Shown here piece by piece: positions 52,350 through 60,491 of a DNA stretch of 64,000 nt (position 1 is the first letter of the stretch; the number at the start of each line of letters is the position of its first letter). Source of the stretch: Pseudobdellovibrionaceae bacterium (lineage in GTDB: Bacteria; Bdellovibrionota; Bdellovibrionia; Bdellovibrionales; UBA1609). Where the stretch lies: NCBI GenBank assembly GCA_020635075.1, contig JACKAM010000001.1:2046001-2110000 (forward strand), read 5' to 3'. The notes under the pieces are model-generated. The model ran no database searches, had not been told where the DNA came from, and saw only the letters and a list, made by a program, of their open reading frames with translations. The translations under genes and the position numbers were made by a program.

Positions 52350-53456
52350 ATGAGATTGTTTCTGAGACTCAACATTGTCATGGTCCTGCTGGTCGCCGCC
52401 GCCTTAGTCGGCTGCAAACAGGAAAAGGATTCCAGCGGCGGCGGAGTTCCAGGAGCTGCACCCATTGGTGGAGACAGCGGCGGTTCAGACAACTTTAATG
52501 GTATCGTCGACTCGACTCCCTCAAACCCAGACACATCGAACGCCGCGTCTGGACCCAATGGTCCAGTTCGCATCATTGAAGAGACGGCTGATGGTTCGGT
52601 GGTCATGGTCGGTGACTTCACCGAATATGACTCCCAGCCTAGCCCTGGCATTGTCATAGTGGGCTCTGATGGCCAGGTGGATCAAGATTTTATGGAGTCC
52701 ATTGGCAATGGATTCAACGGCCGCATTTCTGGCGTTAAGGCGACAGAAGATGGTTCAGTTGTTATCGCCGGAGAATTCACCGATCTCAATGGCTCCGCCC
52801 AGCCGAATGTGGTTGTTGTGGATAGTGATGGGGAAATTGATACCGAGCTATCTGAGGCCCTACAAAATTCAGTTCGCGGACCCGTCACCAGCGTAGATCT
52901 CCACGATGGCGATCAGATTGTCCTCGCGGGTAGTGGCGAGACTCCACTAGTGGCCGTGGATTCAGAGTCCATGGAAGAAGTCGAAGCGACCGAGGAAGAT
53001 GAAGGCCATGACTTAGTTGATGAAGCCAAGGAGAGTGGCGACACCCATAAAAAGAAGAAGAAAAAACGTAAAAAGAGAAAAAAGGATGACAAAGCTCAGG
53101 CCATCCCGACTCCCGAGATGGAGCAGATGAGCTGTGACGAAATATTTGCCCAGCTGGACAAAGTGAAGAAGGAAATGGGCAAAAACCGCAAGGCCATAAA
53201 GGATCTTCGCGGCAAGCTCAAGGACGCGCGCCAGGACTACCGTCAGAAGCGCAGCGAGATGAAGGCGAAAGATGCCGATCAGGCTCGCCTGGATGACCTA
53301 AAAGCCAGATACAAAGAGGAAAAGAGTCGCTTGGTGAACAAGATTCGCGAACACCGCGGAGAAAACCGTGAGCTCAGGGCAGAAAAGTCCGCCCTTCGTG
53401 TGGTCAAGAAAGCCAATAACTGCAAACGCAATAAAGAAAACAAAGGAGGCAACTAA
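52350..53456 (+). CDS. Lipoprotein with delta-60-type repeats and basic coiled coil
   Basis: 368 residues from ATG 52350 (AAGGAGA 7 nt upstream). Lipobox AALVGC-K at about 17-22. Residues about 70-200 hold delta-60/DUF5122-like units (VRIIEETADGSVVMVGDFTEY, VSGVKATEDGSVVIAGEFTD pattern), small beta-propeller blades. An acidic stretch then meets a Lys/Arg-rich run (about 232-248), and a charged coiled coil follows to the end (about 265-360). The stop TAATG overlaps the next gene's ATG by one base. Probable surface or periplasmic structural protein. Confidence 0.72.
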   Translation: MRLFLRLNIVMVLLVAAALVGCKQEKDSSGGGVPGAAPIGGDSGGSDNFNGIVDSTPSNPDTSNAASGPNGPVRIIEETADGSVVMVGDFTEYDSQPSPGIVIVGSDGQVDQDFMESIGNGFNGRISGVKATEDGSVVIAGEFTDLNGSAQPNVVVVDSDGEIDTELSEALQNSVRGPVTSVDLHDGDQIVLAGSGETPLVAVDSESMEEVEATEEDEGHDLVDEAKESGDTHKKKKKKRKKRKKDDKAQAIPTPEMEQMSCDEIFAQLDKVKKEMGKNRKAIKDLRGKLKDARQDYRQKRSEMKAKDADQARLDDLKARYKEEKSRLVNKIREHRGENRELRAEKSALRVVKKANNCKRNKENKGGN

Positions 53457-54124
53457 TGAAAAAGGGACATCTGTTTATTATGGCCGCCTTGTTTTTGTTT
53501 GCCGGTATCTCAATTGTCATTGCCCGCGCGCCCTCAGCCAATCTGGAAGACGTGGTCAACGGAGCGATTCACACCTCGGGAGTGCAATCTGATGGTTCAA
53601 TCATGCTGGGTGGAGACTTCACCGATGGCTACATCCTGCGCGTCGGCGACGAGAATGTGGTCGATGACAGTTTTGGATCAAGCAACACCTCAGGTCTTTT
53701 CAATGGTCCGGTCAACAAACTGGCTGTCCTTGGGGACGACTCCATGGTTGTGGCTGGTGACTTCTCGGTCTACGACCAACAGATTGTTGGCTATATTGTG
53801 AAGATCGGTGCCAATGGCGAGGTGGACCAAAGCTTTATTCGCAACATGGGCACAGGCTTTGATGGCCCAGTGAAATCCTTTGATCTGATGGAAAACGGAC
53901 AGATTGTCGTGGCCGGTGATTTTCAAAAATACGATGGGTACTCATCACCCGGCCTTATCCGCCTCAACGGTGATGGCTCCATAGATAAGAGCCTCAACGT
54001 TGGGAGCGGCTTCAATCACACAGTGAACACGGTTAAAGTCCTTCAGTCTGGCGAGATCATGGTGGGTGGTTCATTTACCGAGTTCAATGGTGAGCCCGCT
54101 CTCTATGTGGCCCGAGTGAAGTAG
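53456..54124 (+). CDS. Secreted delta-60 repeat protein
   Basis: 222 residues with a signal peptide or anchor (about 6-24). The rest is four or five delta-60-like units: GVQSDGSIMLGGDFTDGYI, KLAVLGDDSMVVAGDFSVYD, SFDLMENGQIVVAGDFQKYD, TVKVLQSGEIMVGGSFTEFN. The pattern xxDGxhhhGGxFT is that of DUF5122 propeller blades. One ORF overlap base with the upstream gene suggests co-translation, and the two repeat domains are related and may pair to close a propeller. Confidence 0.8.
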   Translation: MKKGHLFIMAALFLFAGISIVIARAPSANLEDVVNGAIHTSGVQSDGSIMLGGDFTDGYILRVGDENVVDDSFGSSNTSGLFNGPVNKLAVLGDDSMVVAGDFSVYDQQIVGYIVKIGANGEVDQSFIRNMGTGFDGPVKSFDLMENGQIVVAGDFQKYDGYSSPGLIRLNGDGSIDKSLNVGSGFNHTVNTVKVLQSGEIMVGGSFTEFNGEPALYVARVK

Positions 54125-54146
54125 TCATTGAAGTTGTTGGTCACCC

Positions 54147-55115
54147 TTATTGACGAAAGAGGGTGACCACACCAGTTCTTTTAAACTCACCCACTTTTTC
54201 CCGATGGTAATAAAGCCCCACCAATGAGTTCAGCCTTTGGGGAGCGTAGAGCTGAAAGTAGCCCTCACCACCATTGGCCTCAACCAAAATCCCCCGGCTG
54301 GTTCCCGGGAGTGAAGAAAAGTTTTTGCCCAAATTGCCCGAACTACGTGAGGTGGAAAAAGCCTTACCGTCTTTGGAAAGCTCAACTTTTGCTCGTCCGG
54401 TTAACTCCCCTTCTTGCTCTCGCCCCTGAAAGATCAACTTCACATCCCAGCGCTTTTTGGCCGGATCATCAAAGTGCACCTGGCCGGTGAAGGTCCCCCG
54501 TAAGCTTCGCAGTTGACCTCGATCAAGAGCTCTCGCCTGGCGGAGCTGGTCGAACAGGTTGGTCACTGTAACTTTATTGAGAAAGTCCTCCACCTCTTTA
54601 TCAGAATAGATATCGTCTAGTTCTTTTTCGTTGCCAACGACGCCCTTCATCGCCAACTGCTTGGTGGGGGAAATCTCACCTCTGGCTTCGGATAAGGCCG
54701 CCGACTTTCCCATGCGCACAGCATTGGACTCTCCCCTGATATCGGCTGGTGCGGGGCGAGGCGCCCTTTTTTCTGTACTTTCCTTTGCAAAGCTCAATTG
54801 ATCTTTGGAAACCCGCACCCCCAGATCGGCCAAAAACAAAAGAATGATCTTGCCCATGATCTCATCGGCTTTTTGGTACTTGGCTCTTTCATCCTTGATT
54901 TGCAAATACTCAGCATAGTCCTCTTCACTGAGTTTGATGAACTTGGCCTTAAGATCCTCAAGCTTTTGCGCGGATTCCAAGTCGGCAGGGACGTCGACTG
55001 GGTCAGAACTCTCCCTCTCAATCCGTATCTCGGCTTGACGATGCCCCCAATAGTAACCAATACCGAAGACTCCAGTGGCGATCATCAGAACCGTTAATAA
55101 AACCCGACCTGTCAC
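54147..55115 (-). CDS. Membrane-anchored protein of unknown function
   Basis: 322 residues. N-terminal helix (about 5-23, VLLTVLMIATGVFGIGYYWG), then a charged coiled-coil-like region (about 30-90) with an LLFLADLGVRVS helix and a low-complexity part; the C-terminal 120 residues are beta-rich (LRGTFTGQVHF, WDVKLIFQGREQEGELTGRAKVEL, GYFQLYAPQRLNSLVGLYYH), resembling a small beta barrel or sandwich. It ends 23 bp from the convergent delta-60 gene, and its start is 25 bp from the glpK stop, so it follows glpK. Confidence 0.6.
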   Translation of the reverse strand: MTGRVLLTVLMIATGVFGIGYYWGHRQAEIRIERESSDPVDVPADLESAQKLEDLKAKFIKLSEEDYAEYLQIKDERAKYQKADEIMGKIILLFLADLGVRVSKDQLSFAKESTEKRAPRPAPADIRGESNAVRMGKSAALSEARGEISPTKQLAMKGVVGNEKELDDIYSDKEVEDFLNKVTVTNLFDQLRQARALDRGQLRSLRGTFTGQVHFDDPAKKRWDVKLIFQGREQEGELTGRAKVELSKDGKAFSTSRSSGNLGKNFSSLPGTSRGILVEANGGEGYFQLYAPQRLNSLVGLYYHREKVGEFKRTGVVTLFRQ

Positions 55116-55140
55116 TTTCTATACCCCCGAGTTTCTTGGA

Positions 55141-56799
55141 CTACTTCTTCTTTTTGGCTTTTGCCTTCTTCTTTTTTGTCACCTTTGCTTTGGCTGACTC
55201 TTTTGTTTTCTTTTTGGTCGCCCTTTTCTTTACCGCTTTCTTAGGACTAGCGGACTTGTTGGCCCTTTTACCACCACCAGTACCTTTAAGGCCAGCCAAG
55301 CCTTCGTGGTACATGGCGCGAGCGACGGCATCTTGCCAATTCTTGATACGCTCTTCCCGAGCCGAGGACTTCATTTCTGGCTTAAAATCCCTATCGACCT
55401 TCCACACCTGGGAAATGTCCTTAAGGCTTGGCCAAAAGCCGACTCCTAGGCCAGCAAGAAAGGCCGCTCCGGCTGCTGTGGTTTCAATAAACCGGGGACG
55501 GGTGAGGCCACTGCCAAGAAAGTCGGCCTGCATTTGCATCAATAGATTGTTGGCGCAAGCTCCCCCATCCACGCGCAGACCTTTAAGGGATTTTCCCAAA
55601 TCTTTTTCCATGGCCCGCAAAATATCCACGTTCTGTAGAGCCATGGCCTCCAATGTCGCTCTTGCCAAATGTGCCCTTGTCGTCCCGCGGGTGAGTCCGG
55701 TGATGATCCCACGTGCGCGAGGGTCCCAGTAAGGAGCGCCAAGGCCGGCCAAGGCAGGAACGAACTCCACTCCATCCGATGACTTCACCTGACCAGCAAG
55801 AGTCTCCACTTCTTTAGACTCAGTAAAAAAATCCATGCCGTCACGAAGCCACTGCACCGCCGCTCCACAAATAAAGGCTCCGCCTTCAAGAGCATAAGTG
55901 AGTTTTTTCTCCCCTTTGAGTTGCCAGGCCACAGTGGTGAGAATTCCCGATTTGGATTTCACCGCTATGTTGCCAGTGTTCATCAATAAGAAGCTTCCTG
56001 TCCCATAGGTACACTTAGCTTCGCCCTCATGAAAACAAGCCTGACCAAAGAGGGCGGCCTGTTGGTCACCTGCGATCCCCGCAATTGGAATGCCATCAGG
56101 AAGACCAGGGCAACCCCAGGTCGTGCCAAATTCACCTGACGAAGGAGCAATCTCTGGCAACAGTGATTGAGGTACGTTAAAAACCTTCAGCAGCTCTTTG
56201 TCCCAGCCACCTTTGTGAATGTTCATCAACTGGGTGCGTGAGGCATTGGACACATCTGTTTTGTGGGCCTTTCCTCCGCTGAGTCTCCACAGCAGAAAGC
56301 TGTCGATGGTTCCCCCAGCCAACTCCCCATTTTCGGCCCTCTTTCTCGCCCCTTTGACTTCATTGAGAATCCAACGAAACTTGGAGCCAGAAAAATAAGG
56401 GTCCACCACCAATCCGGTCTTGGCCTGAATCAAAGGGGCTTTGCCTTTCTTCTTTAATTCTTCACAAAAGTCAGTCGTCCGCCGACACTGCCAAACAATG
56501 GCGTTGTAAATGGGTTTATGGGTCTTGCGATCCCAAATCACCGTGGTTTCCCTTTGGTTGGTAATCCCAATGGCGGCAATTTGCTCGCCCTTTATTGAGG
56601 CGGCCTCAAGAGCCTTTCTTAGGGTTGAAACAACTGAGTTCCAAATGTGCTCCGGGTTGTGCTCCACCCAACCTGGTCGAGGATAGATCTGTTCGTACTC
56701 CTCATTGACCTTGGCCACACAACTCCCGTCCTGATGTATAATACTTACAGTTGTGCCGGTTGTTCCTTGATCGATTGCCAGGATATACTTAGTAGACAT
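55141..56799 (-). CDS. glpK: Glycerol kinase with Lys-rich histone-like C-terminal tail
   Basis: Phosphorylates glycerol to glycerol 3-phosphate. From ATG 56799 it has 552 residues, about 50 more than the usual 500. Core signatures: YILAIDQGTTGTT, GITNQRETTVIWDRKT, IVWQCRRTTDFCEEL, GIPIAGIAGDQQAALFGQ, TYGTGSFLLMNTG, GLTRGTTRAHLARATLEAMALQ. The last 42 residues (511-552, from KRANKSASPKK to KAKAKKKK) contain 21 Lys and 2 Arg, like the tail of histone H1 or of bacterial AlgP/HU-type proteins. The tail is in frame with no sign of a frameshift. An acyltransferase gene is divergent after 38 bp. Confidence 0.93.
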   Translation of the reverse strand: MSTKYILAIDQGTTGTTVSIIHQDGSCVAKVNEEYEQIYPRPGWVEHNPEHIWNSVVSTLRKALEAASIKGEQIAAIGITNQRETTVIWDRKTHKPIYNAIVWQCRRTTDFCEELKKKGKAPLIQAKTGLVVDPYFSGSKFRWILNEVKGARKRAENGELAGGTIDSFLLWRLSGGKAHKTDVSNASRTQLMNIHKGGWDKELLKVFNVPQSLLPEIAPSSGEFGTTWGCPGLPDGIPIAGIAGDQQAALFGQACFHEGEAKCTYGTGSFLLMNTGNIAVKSKSGILTTVAWQLKGEKKLTYALEGGAFICGAAVQWLRDGMDFFTESKEVETLAGQVKSSDGVEFVPALAGLGAPYWDPRARGIITGLTRGTTRAHLARATLEAMALQNVDILRAMEKDLGKSLKGLRVDGGACANNLLMQMQADFLGSGLTRPRFIETTAAGAAFLAGLGVGFWPSLKDISQVWKVDRDFKPEMKSSAREERIKNWQDAVARAMYHEGLAGLKGTGGGKRANKSASPKKAVKKRATKKKTKESAKAKVTKKKKAKAKKKK

Positions 56800-56837
56800 G
56801 GGTACCTCTATTTTCCGTTGAGTCCAGGGCGCCATTC

Positions 56838-57611
56838 ATGAAGAAAAACGACGACAGCAAAACCAATGAATCGATTTTTGACCTAAAGGGGGTCGATCGC
56901 GAAGCCCTGCTGTATCGAGTCATGCCCCGTTTTGTTATGGAGATCATGCGTAAGTACCTTCGTCTTCATGTAGAAGGGGCGGAGAACCTACCCAAAGAGG
57001 GCCGGGCCCTGATTTGTCCCAATCACTCCGGCTATTCCGGCTTTGACGCCATGATGATCGCCCACGAAATCCGCAAAGCGACCAATCGTATTCCACGAGT
57101 CCTGACCCATCATCTGTGGTTTATCACCAAGACCACGGCCGTACCTGCCAACAAATTAGGATTCATTGAAGCCACTACCGCCAATGGACTTAAGTTCTTA
57201 AAGAAAAACCAAATGGTGATTTTATTCCCCGAAGGTGAATACGGAAACTTCAAGCCCACCTCCAAGGCCTACCGACTAGAGGAATTCAAGCGTGGCTTTG
57301 TGCGCATGGCCCTTGAAACCAAATCCCCGATTGTTCCGACCATTGTCATTGGGGCTGAAGAAACCCACATTAACTTGTCGCGCTTGCGATTTACCAAGTA
57401 CTTAAGGGGTGTGATTCTTCCCTTGCCACTCAATGTGATTCCTCTCCCGGCCAAATGGAAGATCAAGTTTTTGGACCCGATCTATCTTCCCTACAAGCCC
57501 GAAGCCGCCAACGACAAGGATTTGGTTTACGACATTTGCTTTGATATTCAGGAAAGAATGCAAAAGGCCATCAATCAGGAATTAGCCAAGCGGGACTCAA
57601 TCTTTCTTTAA
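56838..57611 (+). CDS. Lysophospholipid/glycerolipid acyltransferase (PlsC-like)
   Basis: 257 residues. Acyl transfer motif block I reads NHSGYSGFD, that is His-x6-Asp instead of the usual NHx4D, as in the MGAT-like subgroup of LPLAT. Block III is LFPEGEYGN (FPEG). PTIVIGAEE and WKIKFLDPIYLP are later family segments. No membrane helix is obvious, although residues near LRGVILPLPLNVIPLP may sit on the membrane. It is divergent from glpK, so both may serve glycerolipid synthesis. Confidence 0.82.
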   Translation: MKKNDDSKTNESIFDLKGVDREALLYRVMPRFVMEIMRKYLRLHVEGAENLPKEGRALICPNHSGYSGFDAMMIAHEIRKATNRIPRVLTHHLWFITKTTAVPANKLGFIEATTANGLKFLKKNQMVILFPEGEYGNFKPTSKAYRLEEFKRGFVRMALETKSPIVPTIVIGAEETHINLSRLRFTKYLRGVILPLPLNVIPLPAKWKIKFLDPIYLPYKPEAANDKDLVYDICFDIQERMQKAINQELAKRDSIFL

Positions 57612-57856
57612 TTGGTATCGACTGGTGCCAGGTCGTCGGCGGGATCGTTGCCGATTTCGCGGATGATTTCGTACCATTTGGCGATGAGGAAGCCGGGTTG
57701 ATCGGCGTTGCGGCTGACCATGACTGAGGTGATCAAAAGGGCGACACTGATGGCCACCACCATCAGGAGAACATACTCCACCAAAATCTGACCCCGATTG
57801 TTTTGACCGGGAAGTCGAGTTGGCTTAGCTTGCTCCTGTGAGCGGCAAGAATTCAT
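57608..57856 (-). CDS. Type IVb (Flp/TadE-like) pilin-like protein
   Basis: 82 residues from ATG 57856 (the frame opens higher, but AGGG lies 8 nt upstream here). The leader ends NNRG, and QILVEYVLLMVVAISVALLI follows, so after cleavage at Gly the mature protein has Glu at +5 and Tyr at +6, the mark of Flp-type prepilins. The tail is short and acidic. No tad or prepilin peptidase genes are in the window, so it could also be a pseudopilin. Its end overlaps the acyltransferase stop by 4 bp and its start overlaps the next gene's GTG by 19 bp. Confidence 0.6.
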   Translation of the reverse strand: MNSCRSQEQAKPTRLPGQNNRGQILVEYVLLMVVAISVALLITSVMVSRNADQPGFLIAKWYEIIREIGNDPADDLAPVDTN

Positions 57857-58446
57857 TCCTAACACCCTTTCGTCTTCGCCTACTGCTAAGTTTGGCAATT
57901 GGCGTGGCCATTGGCCTCGCCTTTGGTCTGAGTCAGAAACCTCCATCTTCGGCTCCTGATCCTCATTTTCACAGCCAAATCCCGCGCCAGGCTCTTATTA
58001 CTGATCGGCAAAACCGTCTCAATCTTGAATGGATGCCCTTCTTAGACAGGCCCCTTGAGGCAAAAACCCCAGTGCTTTTATCCTTTTGGGCGACTTGGTG
58101 TTATCCCTGCTTGGCGGAACTCCCCGAGATCAATGCCCTTGCCAGGGACTTTCAGGATCTGGGGCTCCGAGTGATCCTCGTCAATATCGATCCGTCCGAA
58201 GATTTAGAGCCGGCACGAAAAACGGCGGCATCCAGTACCCCTGATATTCCCTTTTTGTGGGACAAGGACTTTCGCTTTTCTCAGGAACTTCAGGTGGGAC
58301 AACTTCCTTATCACATTCTCATGACCGGTGATGGGCGGGCCTACGCCCGATGGTTTGGTGGCGTCAACTGGCAGGCACCAGCTATGAGGAATTCTATAAA
58401 GTCATTTCTGGAGAAACCCGAGGCTCTAGCTGCCAGCCTTCAATGA
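57838..58446 (+). CDS. TlpA/ResA-like membrane-anchored thioredoxin
   Basis: 202 residues. N-terminal anchor (about 14-31, LRLLLSLAIGVAIGLAFGL), then a thioredoxin fold facing the periplasm: PVLLSFWATWCYPCLAELPE has the CxxC active site (CYPC), LRVILVNIDPSED is the TlpA strand, and GQLPYHILMTGDGRAY contains the cis-Pro. Such proteins reduce disulfides, for example of apocytochrome c for haem attachment; the window has several c-type haem proteins. The GTG start has no clear Shine-Dalgarno sequence and overlaps the pilin-like start, so the exact start is uncertain. Confidence 0.85.
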   Translation: MSGKNSFLTPFRLRLLLSLAIGVAIGLAFGLSQKPPSSAPDPHFHSQIPRQALITDRQNRLNLEWMPFLDRPLEAKTPVLLSFWATWCYPCLAELPEINALARDFQDLGLRVILVNIDPSEDLEPARKTAASSTPDIPFLWDKDFRFSQELQVGQLPYHILMTGDGRAYARWFGGVNWQAPAMRNSIKSFLEKPEALAASLQ

Positions 58447-58813
58447 TGTCACCAATCTCTTGATAAACATCACAAAGACTCTCGTCGGAGAGCACACCTT
58501 TAATTCCCACAACATGATCATCACCCAAGCGTCCGCGACAGATGACATTTGCCTGATGATTAGGAAATGAAAGATCAAAAGTTTCAGGTGAGGGATAAAG
58601 CATGACAAAAATGTGTCGACCCAAGTGGCGGTGAAGATCCTTCCCCTTGCGGTAAAGGTGCTTCAGTTCTTCTTGTAACTTGAAATAAATCTTGAGAGCC
58701 GCCGCTTCCTGATACTGGGCAAAGTACAAGCGAATGGGCCCGTCAAAGATCGCCGCATTAAAGGCCGGCGAATAATAGTTCGACTGCGTAAGACAGGAGA
58801 CCGATGAATTCAT
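58394..58813 (-). CDS. Conserved-looking cytoplasmic protein of unknown function
   Basis: 139 residues, no signal. Mixed alpha/beta with YFAQYQEAAALKIYFKLQEEL and HIFVMLYPSPETFDLSFPNHQANVICRGRLGDDHVVGIKG. No family recognised. Its 3' end overlaps the convergent TlpA-like gene by 53 bp. The ATG at 58813 lacks a strong ribosome-binding site. Likely real because of length and regular composition, but not certain. Confidence 0.5.
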   Translation of the reverse strand: MNSSVSCLTQSNYYSPAFNAAIFDGPIRLYFAQYQEAAALKIYFKLQEELKHLYRKGKDLHRHLGRHIFVMLYPSPETFDLSFPNHQANVICRGRLGDDHVVGIKGVLSDESLCDVYQEIGDIIEGWQLEPRVSPEMTL

Positions 58814-58913
58814 GATGCTGCCACCTGTTGATGTTTTGCTTGTTGTTAGACTATTCAGGTCTATTAAGGAAAAGCAAAGGCTTTTTAAGATTTTTTAAGT
58901 TGCACATCCGAAT

Positions 58914-60185
58914 TCACTTTTGATGAATCCGCTTTCCCTTTGCCCACGTCTCAACCACAGGATGGTGTCCAACCTGGTAAAATAAATCTCGCCAGCTGCC
59001 TTCAATAAGGGCAAGGTCAGCGGATTTCTCCGCCTCAATGGAGCCGCACTGGTCCTGAAGTCCCAAAGCCGCAGCCCCATTGTAGGTGTAGGCGGCCAAA
59101 ACTTCAGGCAGAGTCATACGCATTTCCAGTCGAGCCAGTACACCCACCAGAGACAGATCCTGGCTGGGGGCGCTTCCCGGATTAAAATCTGTGGCCAGGG
59201 CCACTCGTGCTCCCGCATCGATCAGTTGTCTTGCTGGAGGATAGGCCATGCGCAGGTAAAGATCCGCCGTTGGCAACAGCACACAGGTGGTATGGCTCTT
59301 AGCCAGAGCCTCAATGTCTTCAGGAGTGACTTGTACCAAATGATCCACCGACTGGGCCCCAAGACGAGCTGCCATGACGGCACCGCCTGTGCGATTCATC
59401 TGCTCCATGTGCCCAGTGAGGGCATAGCCCATGCTCTGGGCCCGATTGTAGTAGGCTTCGCCCTGTTCGAGGGTGAAATAGCCTTGCTCAACAAAAATAT
59501 CCACACGCGAAGCCAACTCTTCTTTGCTCACAGCGGGAAGCATTTTTTCGGTCACTTCTTTCAGGTATTCCTCAGAGGAGGAAAACTCCGGTCCCACTGC
59601 ATGAGGCCCCAAAAAGGTGCGCAAAATGCGTGGTCCTTTAAGTTTTCCTGCCACACGAAGCATTTTGAGTTCAGTTTCTGTATCCAACCCGTAACCGCTT
59701 TTGATCTCTAAAGTGCCCACACCCTGGCGGGCAAACTCGTCCACGCGCTCTTTGGCTAAGTTGAAAAGCGTCTTCTCATCCGCCTCCCGCGTGTGTTTGA
59801 CGGTTGAGCGAATGCCTCCACCGGCTTCGGCAATCTCCTGGTAGGTGGCGCCCTTGACCCGCATTTCAAACTCATGGGCGCGACTGCCGGCAAAGACCAA
59901 ATGGGTGTGGGACTCCACCAAAGCAGGTATTAAGGTTTTTCCCTGGCCACTGACTTCTTCCAGACTGCTTTTTCCCACCAAACTCTTAATCAGATGAGAG
60001 GACAACTCCTTTTCCTGGCCCGCCCAGCGGATATGGCCGTTTTCAATCAACACGGCCCCCTCTTCGACCAGACCTAAGTCGACTTCCTGGGGGCGCCTGC
60101 CATCTTTAGCCGCCAAAGGCGTCATTGTTAGAAGCTCATCGATCTTGCGGAACAAACAGAAGTGGGCCATCCCCGATCCAATCAC
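58914..60185 (-). CDS. hutI: Imidazolonepropionase
   Basis: Zinc amidohydrolase of histidine degradation that opens 4-imidazolone-5-propionate to formiminoglutamate. 423 residues. LIPALVESHTHLVFAGSRAHEFEMR has the HxH zinc site, GGGIRSTVKHTREA and EIKSGYGL the substrate loop, LTGHMEQ a zinc His, VDHLV the next His, and ATDFNPGSAP the catalytic Asp. The start may be GTG 60185 or ATG 60170; neither has a strong ribosome-binding site. No hutH, hutU or hutG is seen nearby. Confidence 0.95.
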   Translation of the reverse strand: MIGSGMAHFCLFRKIDELLTMTPLAAKDGRRPQEVDLGLVEEGAVLIENGHIRWAGQEKELSSHLIKSLVGKSSLEEVSGQGKTLIPALVESHTHLVFAGSRAHEFEMRVKGATYQEIAEAGGGIRSTVKHTREADEKTLFNLAKERVDEFARQGVGTLEIKSGYGLDTETELKMLRVAGKLKGPRILRTFLGPHAVGPEFSSSEEYLKEVTEKMLPAVSKEELASRVDIFVEQGYFTLEQGEAYYNRAQSMGYALTGHMEQMNRTGGAVMAARLGAQSVDHLVQVTPEDIEALAKSHTTCVLLPTADLYLRMAYPPARQLIDAGARVALATDFNPGSAPSQDLSLVGVLARLEMRMTLPEVLAAYTYNGAAALGLQDQCGSIEAEKSADLALIEGSWRDLFYQVGHHPVVETWAKGKRIHQK

Positions 60186-60208
60186 TCAAAAGAAGTATTA
60201 TGTTTCAT

Positions 60209-60251
60209 TTTGAGACACTACTATCTCACATGTACACAAAGGTGTCTCAAA
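60209..60251. promoter_or_regulatory. Inverted repeat TTTGAGACAC / GTGTCTCAAA upstream of hutI
   Basis: A perfect 10-bp inverted repeat (60209-60218 and 60242-60251) with a 23-bp spacer lies 24 bp upstream of the hutI start. Half-site centres are 33 bp apart, about three helical turns. It may be an operator for a dimeric regulator. The rest of the gap resembles no known site. Confidence 0.45.
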
Positions 60252-60491
60252 CCAACTCAAGTCTCTCTCAAAATAAGCCGATCTAGACTAATGTCAAGGA
60301 CCGACCCCCCGCCGGCTCTTTGACTCATGGAACATTAAGCCAAGGGCAAAAACACGAGATTCCCCCGTGCGCCCTTACGGCTTCCTCTTTTTGGTCAGGA
60401 GTGTGCCCGACACATTCCTGGTCGGGACTTTCGCAAACTTCTAGGGACGGAAGTTTTCGGAAGTCTTTTTTTGTTGCCAAGAACCCACTTG
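60252..60491. other. Intergenic region between hutI and the NTR-like genes
   Basis: 240 bases with no gene. An imperfect hairpin (CAGGAGTGTG / CACATTCCTG) lies at about 60399-60423, and AAACTTC with GAAGTTT at about 60434-60456; neither is followed by a T tract in a useful direction. It probably holds the end of the NTR-like operon transcript. Confidence 0.35.
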
